Shown one piece after another: positions 8,232 to 23,106 of a DNA stretch of 32,107 nucleotides. The number at the start of each line of letters is the position of its first letter. Positions within the stretch are counted from its first letter, which is position 1. The position numbers and the translations under genes were made by a program. The notes beneath the pieces are model-generated. The model saw only the letters and a program-made list of their open reading frames with translations, had not been told where the DNA came from and did not search any database. The stretch covers positions 1-32,107 of the forward strand of contig DXAM01000044.1 in NCBI GenBank assembly GCA_019117025.1. The letters run 5' to 3'. Source of the DNA: Candidatus Microbacterium stercoravium. Lineage in GTDB: Bacteria > Actinomycetota > Actinomycetes > Actinomycetales > Microbacteriaceae.

Positions 8232-10796
8232 ATGCGCGTCACCGCGCCCCGCTTCGAACAGGCCGAGGACTCCCTCGGCATCGGTGTCCGCGCTCCGCGC
8301 CTGTCCTGGCGCATCGATGCGGCGCCGGGATGGCGCCAGGCCGAATGGGAGGCCGAAGCCACGCGCGGCTCCGACGTGACGACGGCACGCGGATCCGGTG
8401 CCGACCAGGTGCTCGTCGCCTGGCCGTTCGCGCCGCTCGCCTCGCGCGAGCGCGTCGGCGTGCGCGTGCGCGTTCGCGGATCCGACGGCGTGTGGTCGGA
8501 CTGGAGCGAGGCGTCGATGGTCGAGGCGGGCCTGCTCGAGCCCGACGACTGGCGCGCCCAGCCGGTCGGCGCCGGGTGGCCGGAGGCCGCCGACACCGAG
8601 CGTCGCCCGGCGCTCGTGCGTCGCGGATTCTCGCTGCCCGGCGAGATCGCGAGCGCGCGGCTCTACGTCTCGGCGCACGGCCTCGCCGAGGTCGAGATCA
8701 ACGGCCGCCGGGTGGGCGATCACGAGCTGACCCCCGGTTGGACGGTCTACGGGCAGCGGCTCGTGTACTGGACCTTCGACGTCACCGATCATCTCGTGCC
8801 GGGCGACAACGCGATCGGCGCGTGGCTCGGCGACGGCTGGTACCGGGGCCGCCTCGGATTCAACGGCGGGTACCGCGACCTGTACGGCATCGACCAGGCG
8901 CTGATCGCGCAGCTCGAGGTCACGCTGCAGGACGGATCCGTCGTGACGGTCGCGACCGACGCCGACTGGCGCGCTGCGCTGAGCCCCATCCTCGTTTCGG
9001 GTCTGTACGACGGCGAGGTCTACGACGCACGGGCGGAGATCCCCGCGTGGTCGTCGCCCGGCGAGGTCACGGGGGAGTGGTCGCCCGTTGCGGTCGGGCA
9101 CCGGGATCCCGCCACGCTCGTCGCGCCCGTGCTGCCGCCCGTGCGCGTCACGGAGGACCTCGCGCCGGTCTCGATCACGCGGCTCGACGACGGCGGTCAC
9201 CTGCTCGACTTCGGCCAGAACCTCGTCGGACGGCTGCGGATCATCGTCGACGGCGAGGCCGGGCGGACGATCGAGCTGCGCCACGCCGAGGTGCTCGAGA
9301 ACGGCGAGCTCGGGGTGCGTCCGCTGCGGCGCGCCGCGGCGCACGACGTGCTGAAGCTCGACGGCGGCGGATGCCGCACGTGGGAGCCGAGGTTCACGTT
9401 CCACGGGTTCCGCTACGCGACGGTGCACGGCATCGACGAGATCGCGGAGGGCGCGGTCATCGCGCGCGTGATGCACAGCGACATGCGGCGCACCGGATAC
9501 CTGCGCACCTCGAACCCCGAGCTCGACCGCCTGCACGAGAACGTCGTGTGGGGCACGCGCGGCAACTTCGTGAGCATTCCGACCGACTGCCCGCAGCGCG
9601 ACGAGCGGCTGGGGTGGACGGGCGACATCCAGGTGTTCGCGCCGACGGCGTCGTTCCTGTTCGACAGTGCCGGGTTCATCGAGAACTGGCTCGCCGATGT
9701 CGCGATCGAGCAGCTCGACGACGGAACCGTGCCGTGGTTCGTGCCCACGATTCCCGGCGGGCCGACCTGGAATCCCATCAGGACCGGCGCGGTGTGGGGC
9801 GACGTCGCGGTGCTGACGCCGCTGACGATGCACGAGCGGTTCGGCGACGCGCACGTGCTGGAGGCGCAGTTCGACAGCGCCACCGCCTGGGTCGAGCGCA
9901 TGATCCGCGAGGCCGGGCCCGAGCGGCTCTGGCGCACGGGCCACCAGCTGGGCGACTGGCTCGACCCGGCGGCGCCGCCCGAGGATCCGGCCGACGCCCG
10001 CACCGACCGCTTCCTCGTCGCGCAGGCCTACTTCGCCTACTCGACCGCCCGCATGGCGCAGTTCGCCCGGGCCGTCGGGCGCACCCTCGAGGCCGAGCGA
10101 TACGCACGGATCGCGGGGCAGGCTCGCGATGCATTCCGTTCGGAGTATGTGCTTCCGGACGGGCGCCTGACGAGCGACGCGCAGGCGGCGTACGCTCTGG
10201 CGATCCGGTTCGATCTGCTGTCGGCCGACGAGCGCACCGCGGCGGGCGACCGCCTCGCCGAGCTCGTGCGCGAGGCGGGGAACCGCATCGCGACCGGCTT
10301 CGCGGGCACCCCCGTGATCTCGGACGCGCTCACCGATACGGGCCACCTCGACGAGGCATACGCGCTGCTGCTCGAGACGGAGTGCCCGTCGTGGCTGTAC
10401 ACGGTGCGCATGGGCGGCACGACGATCTGGGAGCGCTGGGACTCGATGCTGCCCGACGGCACCGTGAACCCGGGCGACATGACGTCGTTCAACCACTACG
10501 CGCTCGGATCCGTCGCCGACTGGATGCACCGCGTCATCGGCGGCCTCGCGCCCGCCGGGCCGGGGTACCAGCGCGTGCTCTGGGCGCCGCAGCCGGGCGG
10601 CGGGCTCGACCACGCGGAGGTGCGATTCGACTCGCCGTACGGCGAGATCCGCGGATCGTGGCGCCGCGAAGCGGGCGGGATCCGCTACGTGCTCGAGACG
10701 CCCACCGGCGTCGACGCGCTCGTGCGCCTGCCCGGCGCGGACGAGCAGACGCTGGCCCCGGGATCCGTTCTGGAGCGCTTCGTCCCCACCCCGTGA
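8232..10796 (+). CDS. Alpha-L-rhamnosidase, GH78
   Basis: An 854-residue inverting glycosidase that removes terminal alpha-L-rhamnose from plant glycosides or pectin fragments. The N-terminal half holds beta-sandwich domains (concanavalin-like and carbohydrate-binding, to about residue 410). The (alpha/alpha)6 barrel follows, with the hallmark TDCPQRDERLGWTGD; Glu458 in this motif is the likely general acid. TTIWERWDS carries Glu734, the likely base by comparison with Streptomyces SaRha78A. There is no signal peptide, so it acts in the cytoplasm on imported substrate. ATG 8232 follows GAGAGGAA; a longer frame from 7527 only shadows the permease. It is the last gene of the LacI-controlled import operon, ended by a strong hairpin. 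Confidence 0.92.
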   Translation: MRVTAPRFEQAEDSLGIGVRAPRLSWRIDAAPGWRQAEWEAEATRGSDVTTARGSGADQVLVAWPFAPLASRERVGVRVRVRGSDGVWSDWSEASMVEAGLLEPDDWRAQPVGAGWPEAADTERRPALVRRGFSLPGEIASARLYVSAHGLAEVEINGRRVGDHELTPGWTVYGQRLVYWTFDVTDHLVPGDNAIGAWLGDGWYRGRLGFNGGYRDLYGIDQALIAQLEVTLQDGSVVTVATDADWRAALSPILVSGLYDGEVYDARAEIPAWSSPGEVTGEWSPVAVGHRDPATLVAPVLPPVRVTEDLAPVSITRLDDGGHLLDFGQNLVGRLRIIVDGEAGRTIELRHAEVLENGELGVRPLRRAAAHDVLKLDGGGCRTWEPRFTFHGFRYATVHGIDEIAEGAVIARVMHSDMRRTGYLRTSNPELDRLHENVVWGTRGNFVSIPTDCPQRDERLGWTGDIQVFAPTASFLFDSAGFIENWLADVAIEQLDDGTVPWFVPTIPGGPTWNPIRTGAVWGDVAVLTPLTMHERFGDAHVLEAQFDSATAWVERMIREAGPERLWRTGHQLGDWLDPAAPPEDPADARTDRFLVAQAYFAYSTARMAQFARAVGRTLEAERYARIAGQARDAFRSEYVLPDGRLTSDAQAAYALAIRFDLLSADERTAAGDRLAELVREAGNRIATGFAGTPVISDALTDTGHLDEAYALLLETECPSWLYTVRMGGTTIWERWDSMLPDGTVNPGDMTSFNHYALGSVADWMHRVIGGLAPAGPGYQRVLWAPQPGGGLDHAEVRFDSPYGEIRGSWRREAGGIRYVLETPTGVDALVRLPGADEQTLAPGSVLERFVPTP

Positions 10797-10805
10797 ACGG
10801 GTCGT

Positions 10806-10847
10806 CGAGAAGTGCTGCTTCACGCCACCGCGCAGCAGCACTTCTCG
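10806..10847 (+). terminator. Strong hairpin terminator after the rhamnosidase gene
   Basis: A perfect 14-bp stem (10806-10819 with 10834-10847) with a 14-base loop begins 9 bases after the rhamnosidase stop. It lacks a T-run, as is common in high-GC actinobacteria. It separates the import operon from the MFS gene. Confidence 0.75.
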
Positions 10848-10864
10848 GCGATCCTCAGCCTGAG

Positions 10865-10892
10865 TTGCTCATGCATCCCGATGATGTAAAGT
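10865..10892 (+). promoter_or_regulatory. Predicted promoter of the MFS gene
   Basis: TTGCTC (10865-10870), a 16-base spacer and TAAAGT (10887-10892) sit between the rhamnosidase terminator and the LacI-type operator. The operator would then overlap the transcription start. The hexamers are weak matches. Confidence 0.35.
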
Positions 10893-10905
10893 CTCGCGAC
10901 GGCGC

Positions 10906-10919
10906 GTGAATCGTTTCAA
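10906..10919. promoter_or_regulatory. LacI-type operator 3, before the MFS gene
   Basis: GTGAATCGTTTCAA matches the two operators at 4985 and 5007 in 11 of 14 positions, keeping the TGAA-N-CG-N-TTCAA core, and is followed by the same AC. It lies 44 bases before the chosen MFS start. It puts the MFS gene in the regulon of the LacI protein at 3915-4943. Confidence 0.7.
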
Positions 10920-10962
10920 ACGCGCCCATAACTTCAACGAGGAAACAGGCAGGCAAGAGCAA

Positions 10963-12243
10963 ATGGTGCGCATCGGTGCGAAGAAGACGACGGGCTGGAA
11001 GGCCACGATCGCCGTCGCGATGTCCAACTACATCGAAGCCGGATCCATCATCGCGATTTCGACGTCGATGATCTTCTGGCAGCAGGCGTTCGGGTTCGAC
11101 AACGCCTTCGAGGGGCTGCTCGCGGCCCTCAGTGCGAACGCGTTCGGCGCCGCGATCGGCGCGATCATCGGCGGGCCCCTCAGCGACCGGTTCGGCCGCA
11201 AGTTCATCTACACCTACGACCTGATCCTCTACATGGTCGGCGTGCTCATCGCGGCCTTCGCCGTGAACCAGTGGATGCTGCTCGTGGCGTTCATCCTCAC
11301 GGGCATCGCCGTCGGTGCGGGAGTTCCCGCTGCGTGGACGTACATCGCCGAGGAAGCGCCGAGCGAACGGCGCGCAGCCCACGTCGGCATGGCGCAGCTC
11401 GCCTGGTCGGTCGGCCCGGCCATCGGCTTCCTGCTCGCCGCCTTCCTCGCGCCGGCGGGCCTTGTCGGCGCGCGCATCATCTTCCTGCACCTGTTCGTGA
11501 TCGCCTTCGTCACCTGGTGGGTGCGTCGCGGCCTCGAAGAGTCGAAGAACTGGACGGACACGAAGGCGCTCCGCACGAAGCAGGGCGCGAAGGCTGCGGC
11601 CGGTCGCGGCTTCAAGGCGCTGCTCGGCCGCAAGCAGAACCTGCTCGCGATCGCGTTCCTCATCGGCGTCTACGCCTTCTGGAACACGGTGGCCGGACAG
11701 GCCGGCATGTTCATGCCGAACGTCTATCGCGCCTCGGGCCTCACCGACTCGGCGCAGCAGTACTTCCTGCAGGCGTTCCTCTGGACGATGACGGTCGTGG
11801 GCACGGGCGTGTTCATGTGGCTCGGCGACCGCATGTCGCGGCGCCTGCTGTTCTTCATCGGCGCCGTGCTCGGCATCGCCGGCTGGGTCGTTCTCGTGTA
11901 CCTGCCGGACGGGCCGCTGCCGCTGTGGGGCTTCGCGATCCTCTGGGGCTTCGCCTCGGGCATCGGCGCGCAGGCTTTCTACGGCCTCTGGACCGCGGAG
12001 CTGTTCGCGACGCAGTACCGCGCCTCGGCCCAGGGACTGCTGTTCTTCGCCGCCCGCATCATGGTCGGTGTGCTGAGCTTCGGGTTCCCGGTCTGGCTCG
12101 ACGTGCTGGGCCTGCCGACGCTCGGCGCGATCCTCATCGGGATCCTCGCGGTCTCGCTGCTCGTCGGCACGATCTGGGCGCCGAACACGCAGGGCAAGAC
12201 CCTCGAGCAGATCGAGCGCGAGCGCTACGGCGCAGACGCCTGA
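10963..12243 (+). CDS. MFS transporter, probably for a sugar or sugar-derived metabolite
   Basis: A 426-residue major facilitator protein with about 12 predicted membrane segments. The conserved loop after segment 2 reads LSDRFGRKFIYTYD. The long central loop (LEESKNWTDTKALRTKQ) and C-terminal TQGKTLEQIERERYG resemble the metabolite/sugar symporter branch. The frame is open from a GTG at 10906, but that codon lies inside the operator. The ATG at 10963 is preferred, with AGGCAAGAG upstream as a modest ribosome site. Operator 3 suggests co-regulation with the rhamnosidase operon, so the substrate could be rhamnose, galactose or a breakdown product. Its 3' end overlaps the convergent dehydrogenase by 19 bases. 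Confidence 0.8.
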   Translation: MVRIGAKKTTGWKATIAVAMSNYIEAGSIIAISTSMIFWQQAFGFDNAFEGLLAALSANAFGAAIGAIIGGPLSDRFGRKFIYTYDLILYMVGVLIAAFAVNQWMLLVAFILTGIAVGAGVPAAWTYIAEEAPSERRAAHVGMAQLAWSVGPAIGFLLAAFLAPAGLVGARIIFLHLFVIAFVTWWVRRGLEESKNWTDTKALRTKQGAKAAAGRGFKALLGRKQNLLAIAFLIGVYAFWNTVAGQAGMFMPNVYRASGLTDSAQQYFLQAFLWTMTVVGTGVFMWLGDRMSRRLLFFIGAVLGIAGWVVLVYLPDGPLPLWGFAILWGFASGIGAQAFYGLWTAELFATQYRASAQGLLFFAARIMVGVLSFGFPVWLDVLGLPTLGAILIGILAVSLLVGTIWAPNTQGKTLEQIERERYGADA

Positions 12244-15047
12244 TCGTCGCCGACCGCGGGCCGCGGCCGCGTCGCCGCCTCGAGCAGTTCGAGGATGTGG
12301 CCGTACTGCTGGCCCGTGGCCCGCGTCATTCCGAGTTCGCAGGTGCGGTTGCACGACGCGTGGGCGTCGGCGTTGAGCTCGCGCACCTCGGCCGCCTCGG
12401 CGGCGGTCGCCGAGGCGGTCAGCTCGGGGTGCAGCATGCCGCGGTCTCCGGCGAAGCCGCAGCATCCCCAGGCGTCCGGCACGACCGCTCGCCGCGCGAC
12501 GGCGGATCCGAGGCGCTCGAGCGCGGGGTTCAGCCCGAGCTGCATCGACGAGCACGTCGGGTGCAGGGCGAGGGTGTCGACGACGGCGCGCGGGTGCAGT
12601 CGAGGCAGCAGCACGCGGTCGGCGAACGCGACGGCGTCTTCGACCTGCGCGTGGAAGCCCGCATCGGCGAACATCTTCACGAACCCCTCGGTGCAGCTGG
12701 AGGCGTCCGAGACGATCGTGATCGCCCCGTCCGACGTCGCCCGCCGGGCGATGCGCGTGACGCGCTCGAGCATCGTGTCGCGGCCGCTCGTCATGCCCTT
12801 CGACGTCCACGGGGTACTGCAGCAGACCGCGTCGATCCCCTCGGGGATCACGAGCTGCACGCCCGCGCGCTCCGCCAGCGCGGCAAGGGCGCGGGCGACG
12901 CCGACGCCATCGTCCGCGGGGCCGAACATCGTATTGACGCAGGCGGGGATGTACACGGCGGCGACCTCGCCGGACCCGAGTGAGCTGCCGAGCTTCTTCC
13001 GCGCGGATCCGCCGCCCGGCAGATCCGCGGAGTACGCCGGGACGGCGTCGTCGCCGAGGACGCCCCGCGCGAGTGCGGTGGCGCCGGCCACGAGCGGTGC
13101 GGGAACGAACCGGGCGGCGGTGAGCGCGGCGGATGCGGCGCGCGTTCCCGCACCCCACGCCTTCGCCGCCGCGTTCCAGCCGGCGTCGGCCGCCTTTCCG
13201 GTGCGCTCTCCCCGCAGCCGCTTGACGAGGGATCCGGTGTCGATCAGCACCGGGCACGCCGTCTGGCACATGCCGTCGACCGCGCATGTGTCGAGCCCCG
13301 AGTAGTCGTAGTCGCGCTCGAGCTCGCGCACGAGCTCGAGGTCGCCGTCGGCACGCGCGCGCTCGATCGCGCGCCGCGTGACGATGCGCTGGCGGGGCGT
13401 GAGCGTGAGGTCCTTGCTGGGGCACACCGGCTCGCAGTACCCGCACTCGACGCAGCGGTCGGCCTCCTCCTCGATCTCGACGGGCACCTTGATGTTCGTG
13501 AGGTGCGCGTTCTCGTCGTCGGCGATGATGACGCCCGGGTTGAGAATGCCGCGCGGGTCGACGAGGCGCTTGAGCGCGACCATCACCTCGTACAGCTCGT
13601 CGCCGTACTGGCGCCGGACGAACGGGGCCATGGCGCGTCCGGTGCCGTGCTCGGCCTTGAGATTGCCGCCGGCGCCCAGCACCAGGTCGACCATGTCGTC
13701 GGTGAACCCGGCGAGGCGGCCGATCTGATCGTCGGTCTCGAACCGGTCGGTCAGCATGAAGTGGATATTGCCGTCCTTCGCGTGCCCGAAGATCACGCTG
13801 TCGCGGTAGGCGTACTGCGCGAACAGCTCCTGCAGCGATGCGCATGTGTCGGCCAGGGCGCCCACCGGCACGACGATGTCCTCGAGCAGGGCCGTCGTGC
13901 CCTGCGGCCGGGCGCCGGCGACCGACGCGTACAGTCCCTTGCGCAGCTTCCATGCGCTCGCGCGCGCACGGGGATCCGCTGACGGCGCCGCGGGAGCGCG
14001 CAGGTTCTCGGCGGCGAGCGCCCGGGTGCCGGCATCGACGAGCGGCGCGAGCTGCTGTTCGTCGGCCGACTGGTATTCGAACAGGAGGGCGGCCTCGGTC
14101 GTCGGGTCGAAGCCGCGGATGGCCGCCGGGGCATCGGGCAGCGACTGCCCCACCCGGATGCTCGTGGAGTCCATGAGTTCGAGCGCGACCGCGCCCGTCT
14201 CGACGAGCGCGGGGAGGGCGCGCGCGGCCGCGTCGAGGTTCGGGAACAGGGCGAGGCCCGCGGCGGCGTGCGGGCGGATCGGCACCGTGCGGAAGGTCGC
14301 CTCGGCGACGAAGGCGAGTGTGCCCTCGCTGCCGATGATGAGGTGCGCGAGCAGGTCGGCCGGCGAGGTGTAGTCGACGAACGCATTGACGCCGTACCCC
14401 ATGGTGTTCTTCATGGCGAAGGCGCGGCGGATCCGCGACATCGAGTCGGCGTTCTCGGTCACGCGGCGGCGCAGCCGTTCGAGGCCCTGCACCAGCTCGG
14501 GCTCGGCGCGGCGCAGCTGCGCGTCGGCGTGCGGATCGGCGGTGTCGACGGTCGTTCCCGAGGGCAGCACGAACACGAGCGACTCGAGGGTCTCGTAGGT
14601 GTTCTCGGTCGTGCCGCACACCATGCCGCTGGAGTTGTTGTTCACGACGCCGCCGATCGTGCACGCCGCCTCGCTCGCCGGATCCGGACCGAGCCGGTAT
14701 CCGCGCCGCGCGAGCATCGCGTTGACCTGCCGCACGGTCGCGCCGGGCTGCACGCGCACGCGCGCACCGCCGTCGAGCACCGTGACGCGACGGAACCCGC
14801 GCCGCACGTCGACGAGCAGATCGTCGCCCGACGCCTGTCCCGACAGACTGGTGCCGCCGGAGCGGAAGGTGAGGGCGGATCCGGAATCCGTCGCCGCGCG
14901 CATCAGCTGCGCCACGTCGGCTGCGTCGTTCGCGATGCTCACCCCGCGCGGCGTGAGCAGATAGTGCGAGGCGTCGCTGGCGTTCGCGATACGGTCGATC
15001 GCGCGCGTCGAGACGGCCACCGTGCTGATCGACGTCGACCTGGGCAT
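12225..15047 (-). CDS. FAD-binding and (Fe-S)-binding 2-hydroxyacid dehydrogenase (D-lactate dehydrogenase-like)
   Basis: A 940-residue fusion of a GlcD/Dld-type flavoprotein with a GlcF-type iron-sulphur part. The FAD domain is about residues 25-210 (FRSGGTSLSGQA, IGGVVNNNSSGM), followed by the FAD-oxidase C-terminal domain. Two 4Fe-4S motifs start at Cys532 (CVECGYCEPVC) and Cys588 (CAVDGMCQTAC). The C-terminal part carries CCG-type motifs (HPTCSSMQLGL, WGCCGFAGDRG). Such enzymes oxidise D-lactate, glycolate or related 2-hydroxyacids and pass electrons to the respiratory chain. ATG 15047 follows GAGGAGG closely; a start at 15080 has no ribosome site. In this locus it may oxidise a hydroxyacid from sugar breakdown, but the substrate is not readable. 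Confidence 0.88.
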   Translation of the reverse strand: MPRSTSISTVAVSTRAIDRIANASDASHYLLTPRGVSIANDAADVAQLMRAATDSGSALTFRSGGTSLSGQASGDDLLVDVRRGFRRVTVLDGGARVRVQPGATVRQVNAMLARRGYRLGPDPASEAACTIGGVVNNNSSGMVCGTTENTYETLESLVFVLPSGTTVDTADPHADAQLRRAEPELVQGLERLRRRVTENADSMSRIRRAFAMKNTMGYGVNAFVDYTSPADLLAHLIIGSEGTLAFVAEATFRTVPIRPHAAAGLALFPNLDAAARALPALVETGAVALELMDSTSIRVGQSLPDAPAAIRGFDPTTEAALLFEYQSADEQQLAPLVDAGTRALAAENLRAPAAPSADPRARASAWKLRKGLYASVAGARPQGTTALLEDIVVPVGALADTCASLQELFAQYAYRDSVIFGHAKDGNIHFMLTDRFETDDQIGRLAGFTDDMVDLVLGAGGNLKAEHGTGRAMAPFVRRQYGDELYEVMVALKRLVDPRGILNPGVIIADDENAHLTNIKVPVEIEEEADRCVECGYCEPVCPSKDLTLTPRQRIVTRRAIERARADGDLELVRELERDYDYSGLDTCAVDGMCQTACPVLIDTGSLVKRLRGERTGKAADAGWNAAAKAWGAGTRAASAALTAARFVPAPLVAGATALARGVLGDDAVPAYSADLPGGGSARKKLGSSLGSGEVAAVYIPACVNTMFGPADDGVGVARALAALAERAGVQLVIPEGIDAVCCSTPWTSKGMTSGRDTMLERVTRIARRATSDGAITIVSDASSCTEGFVKMFADAGFHAQVEDAVAFADRVLLPRLHPRAVVDTLALHPTCSSMQLGLNPALERLGSAVARRAVVPDAWGCCGFAGDRGMLHPELTASATAAEAAEVRELNADAHASCNRTCELGMTRATGQQYGHILELLEAATRPRPAVGDDQASAP

Positions 15048-15073
15048 AATCCTCCTCGTCCGACTAGCATGGT

Positions 15074-15100
15074 AACGCATTCATAGTTGAATCGTTATGC
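15074..15100. promoter_or_regulatory. Inverted repeat and degenerate LacI-type site in a divergent promoter
   Basis: The 71-base gap between the dehydrogenase and the aldo/keto reductase holds AACGCATTCA (15074-15083) facing TGAATCGTT (15088-15096), perfect apart from one inserted base. TTGAATCGTTATGC (15087-15100) shares its first ten bases with the operator core but has lost the second half. It may be a weaker or different operator controlling both genes. Confidence 0.45.
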
Positions 15101-15118
15101 ACCATGAAGGGACTTCGG

Positions 15119-21090
<5,972 letters not shown>

Positions 21091-21119
<29 letters not shown>

Positions 21120-21765
21120 GCATGGTGCGGAACTCTCCCGGAGTGCGGTGGAGATCCCAGATGCGGTCGGCGACATCGTCGATGCCGTTCTCGAGGCGCA
21201 GTTTCGGGATCGCGCCGGGAATCACGAGCTGGGCGACGCGGATGCCCTCGTCTGAGAGCGCTTCGTGCAGCATCTCGCCGTAGGCGCTCTCCGCGGGGAA
21301 CGCGACCGAGGTGCCGGAGAATCCGGCGCGCGACTTCACGGACGTCCCGCCGTTGATCAGGATGATGTTGCCGCGACCCGATTCGCGCATCGACGGAAGC
21401 ACGGCGCGCACAGAATGAATGAGCCCGAGCGCGGAGAACCGCAGCGCTTCGAGCGCCAACTCCGGGGTCAGTTCGAGCACGTTCTTGAGGTACGTCTTCG
21501 CGGGGAGCGGGCTGTACTGGAGGGTCGTGATGGGCCCGAGGTCGGACGCGGCACGTTCGAGCGCTGACTCGAGGGCGGCGCCATCCCGCACGTCGGCGGC
21601 GTATCCGTGCGCCGTCGCGCCCTCGTTCTGCAGCTGCCGGGCGAGGGCGTCGAGCTTCGTCTGATCGCGCGAGATGAGCGCGATCGAGTACCCCTCGCGA
21701 GCGAAACGACGGGAGACAGCGGCCCCGAGTCCGGGCCCGGCTCCGATGATCGCAATGGTGGGCAT
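21091..21765 (-). CDS. SDR-family oxidoreductase without the usual Tyr-x3-Lys
   Basis: A 224-residue Rossmann-fold protein of the short-chain dehydrogenase family. The nucleotide-binding loop is GAGPGLGAAV (residues 8-17) and a later strand reads NIILINGGTS. Where the catalytic Tyr-x-x-x-Lys should follow, the sequence is GFSGTSVAFPAES and neither residue is present. It may use different chemistry or bind NAD(P)H for another purpose. ATG 21765 follows AAGGAG at good spacing. It is the last gene of the GH127 - RuBisCO-like - kinase operon, 24 bases after the kinase. A role in oxidising or reducing a branched-sugar intermediate is a guess from context. Confidence 0.8.
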
Positions 21766-21789
21766 TGTGCGTCTCCTTCTCGTCGACTC

Positions 21790-23106
21790 TCAGTTATCGC
21801 GCACGGCCTCGAAGAGGTCGTCGTCGCCGACCTGCCCGCCCTTGAGCAGCAGTTCCGCGCCATCGATGGCGGGGTCGGCGGCGTGCGCCGTCAGCAGCAC
21901 GACGTTATCCCAGGGGTTGGCGGCGATCGAGAGCGACGCGACACCGAGCTGTGTTGCGACGCGGCTCGACGTATCGCCGCCGCACACGATGATGCGCCGC
22001 GTGGCGCCGGCGCGGAGGGCGGCATCGACCGCCCGGGCGCACGCGGCGGAGATCGCCGGGAGCAGCTGGTCAGCCGGGAGCAGTGACGCATCGGCGTCGT
22101 CGGACGTCAGGACGACGCTTCGCCCCGCGCTGAGCGCCTCGAGCACGTCGTCGAGGTGCGCATCGGCTCCGAGCGACAGCGGGCGCACGAGCCACCCCGC
22201 CGCACGCGCCGCATCGGCCTGACGGCGCGTCTGCGCGGATCGGCTGCCCGATACCGCGAGCACAGGACCGGTCTCGTGCCCGCGCACGGGGATCGGATCC
22301 GCCTGACGCGGGTGCGCGATCGCGATCGCGTGGCTGAGGCCGCCGGATCCGATCGCGAATACGGTTCGTCCGAGAGAGGCGACGGCCTCGCCGATCACGC
22401 GCAGGTGATCGTCATCGAGCGCGTCGAGCACGACGCCGGCGGCGTCGGTCGACTGCAGGCGCTCCGCGAGCGACGCACCGGCGGAGACGCGCCCGACCGG
22501 TGAGGTCTCGTCGCCGTCCGCCGCGTGTCTGTGAGGTTCCGCCGGACTGTCGTAGGAGGTGAAGGGAATGCTGTCAATCGCGAGGTCGGTCTGCTCGCTG
22601 AGGTGCCGAGCGAGGTCTGATTCGCGCATCGGGGTCGACGGATGCTGCGACATCGTCGGCTGACGGTCGAGTCGGTAGACGGTGCCCTGCTCGGCCGCGA
22701 AGTGGTGGCCGAACGCCGTGTACCTGCCGAAATCGGGCTGCGCGAACAGGATCGGCGCGGGGCCCGGCACCCTGTCCCGCGCGATCTCGAGCACGCGGCC
22801 GATGCTGCCGATCTCGGGTGACGAGTCGGCCGTCGAGCAGGCCTTGTACTGCAGAACGTGCGGGGCGAGCGTGAGCAGCAGGTCGAACGCGGGCCCCACC
22901 TCATCGGCGATCTCGGCGGTCGCGAGCGATCTCGCGATGCCCGCAATGCCCACCGCATCATTCGTGCGAGCGGCATCGGCGAGCGCCTCGGGGGAGGGGC
23001 GTCCGACGAAGAGGCGGGCGCGCTGGCCGCGCCTCGCGAACTGCAGCAGCACGTCGACGCTTCCCGTGAAGTCATCGCCGTAGAACGCGACGCGCACGTC
23101 AGACAC
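21790..23106 (-). CDS. DUF1537 (four-carbon acid-sugar kinase) family protein
   Basis: A 438-residue kinase of the OtnK/DUF1537 family. The N-terminal domain carries FYGDDFTGS (residues 8-16). The C-terminal nucleotide-binding domain carries VSGSRSAQT, CGGDTSS and KGGQVG. Characterised members phosphorylate 3-oxo-tetronates, threonate/erythronate-type acids, or 3-oxo-isoapionate (OiaK). The start is a GTG at 23106 that overlaps the end of the RuBisCO-like gene by 8 bases; the frame extends further upstream only as a shadow. Pairing with a RuBisCO-like protein is the signature of 3-oxo-isoapionate breakdown, so 3-oxo-isoapionate or a close branched relative is the most likely substrate. This last point is inference from the D-apiose pathways. 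Confidence 0.85.
   Translation of the reverse strand: MSDVRVAFYGDDFTGSVDVLLQFARRGQRARLFVGRPSPEALADAARTNDAVGIAGIARSLATAEIADEVGPAFDLLLTLAPHVLQYKACSTADSSPEIGSIGRVLEIARDRVPGPAPILFAQPDFGRYTAFGHHFAAEQGTVYRLDRQPTMSQHPSTPMRESDLARHLSEQTDLAIDSIPFTSYDSPAEPHRHAADGDETSPVGRVSAGASLAERLQSTDAAGVVLDALDDDHLRVIGEAVASLGRTVFAIGSGGLSHAIAIAHPRQADPIPVRGHETGPVLAVSGSRSAQTRRQADAARAAGWLVRPLSLGADAHLDDVLEALSAGRSVVLTSDDADASLLPADQLLPAISAACARAVDAALRAGATRRIIVCGGDTSSRVATQLGVASLSIAANPWDNVVLLTAHAADPAIDGAELLLKGGQVGDDDLFEAVRDN

Noticed and set aside
8172-10841. An 889-codon open frame antisense to the rhamnosidase
   Set aside because: The translation has no recognisable domain and is rich in Arg, His and Asp. The sense strand carries a complete GH78 enzyme with catalytic motifs.
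10906-10962. GTG start for the MFS protein inside the operator
   Set aside because: It has no ribosome site and would add 19 polar residues not expected in this family. The ATG at 10963 fits the protein better.
10855-14664. A 1269-codon open frame on the minus strand
   Set aside because: It overlaps the dehydrogenase gene in another frame and crosses the MFS gene antisense. Its Arg/Ala/His-rich, low-complexity translation is a by-product of high third-position GC.
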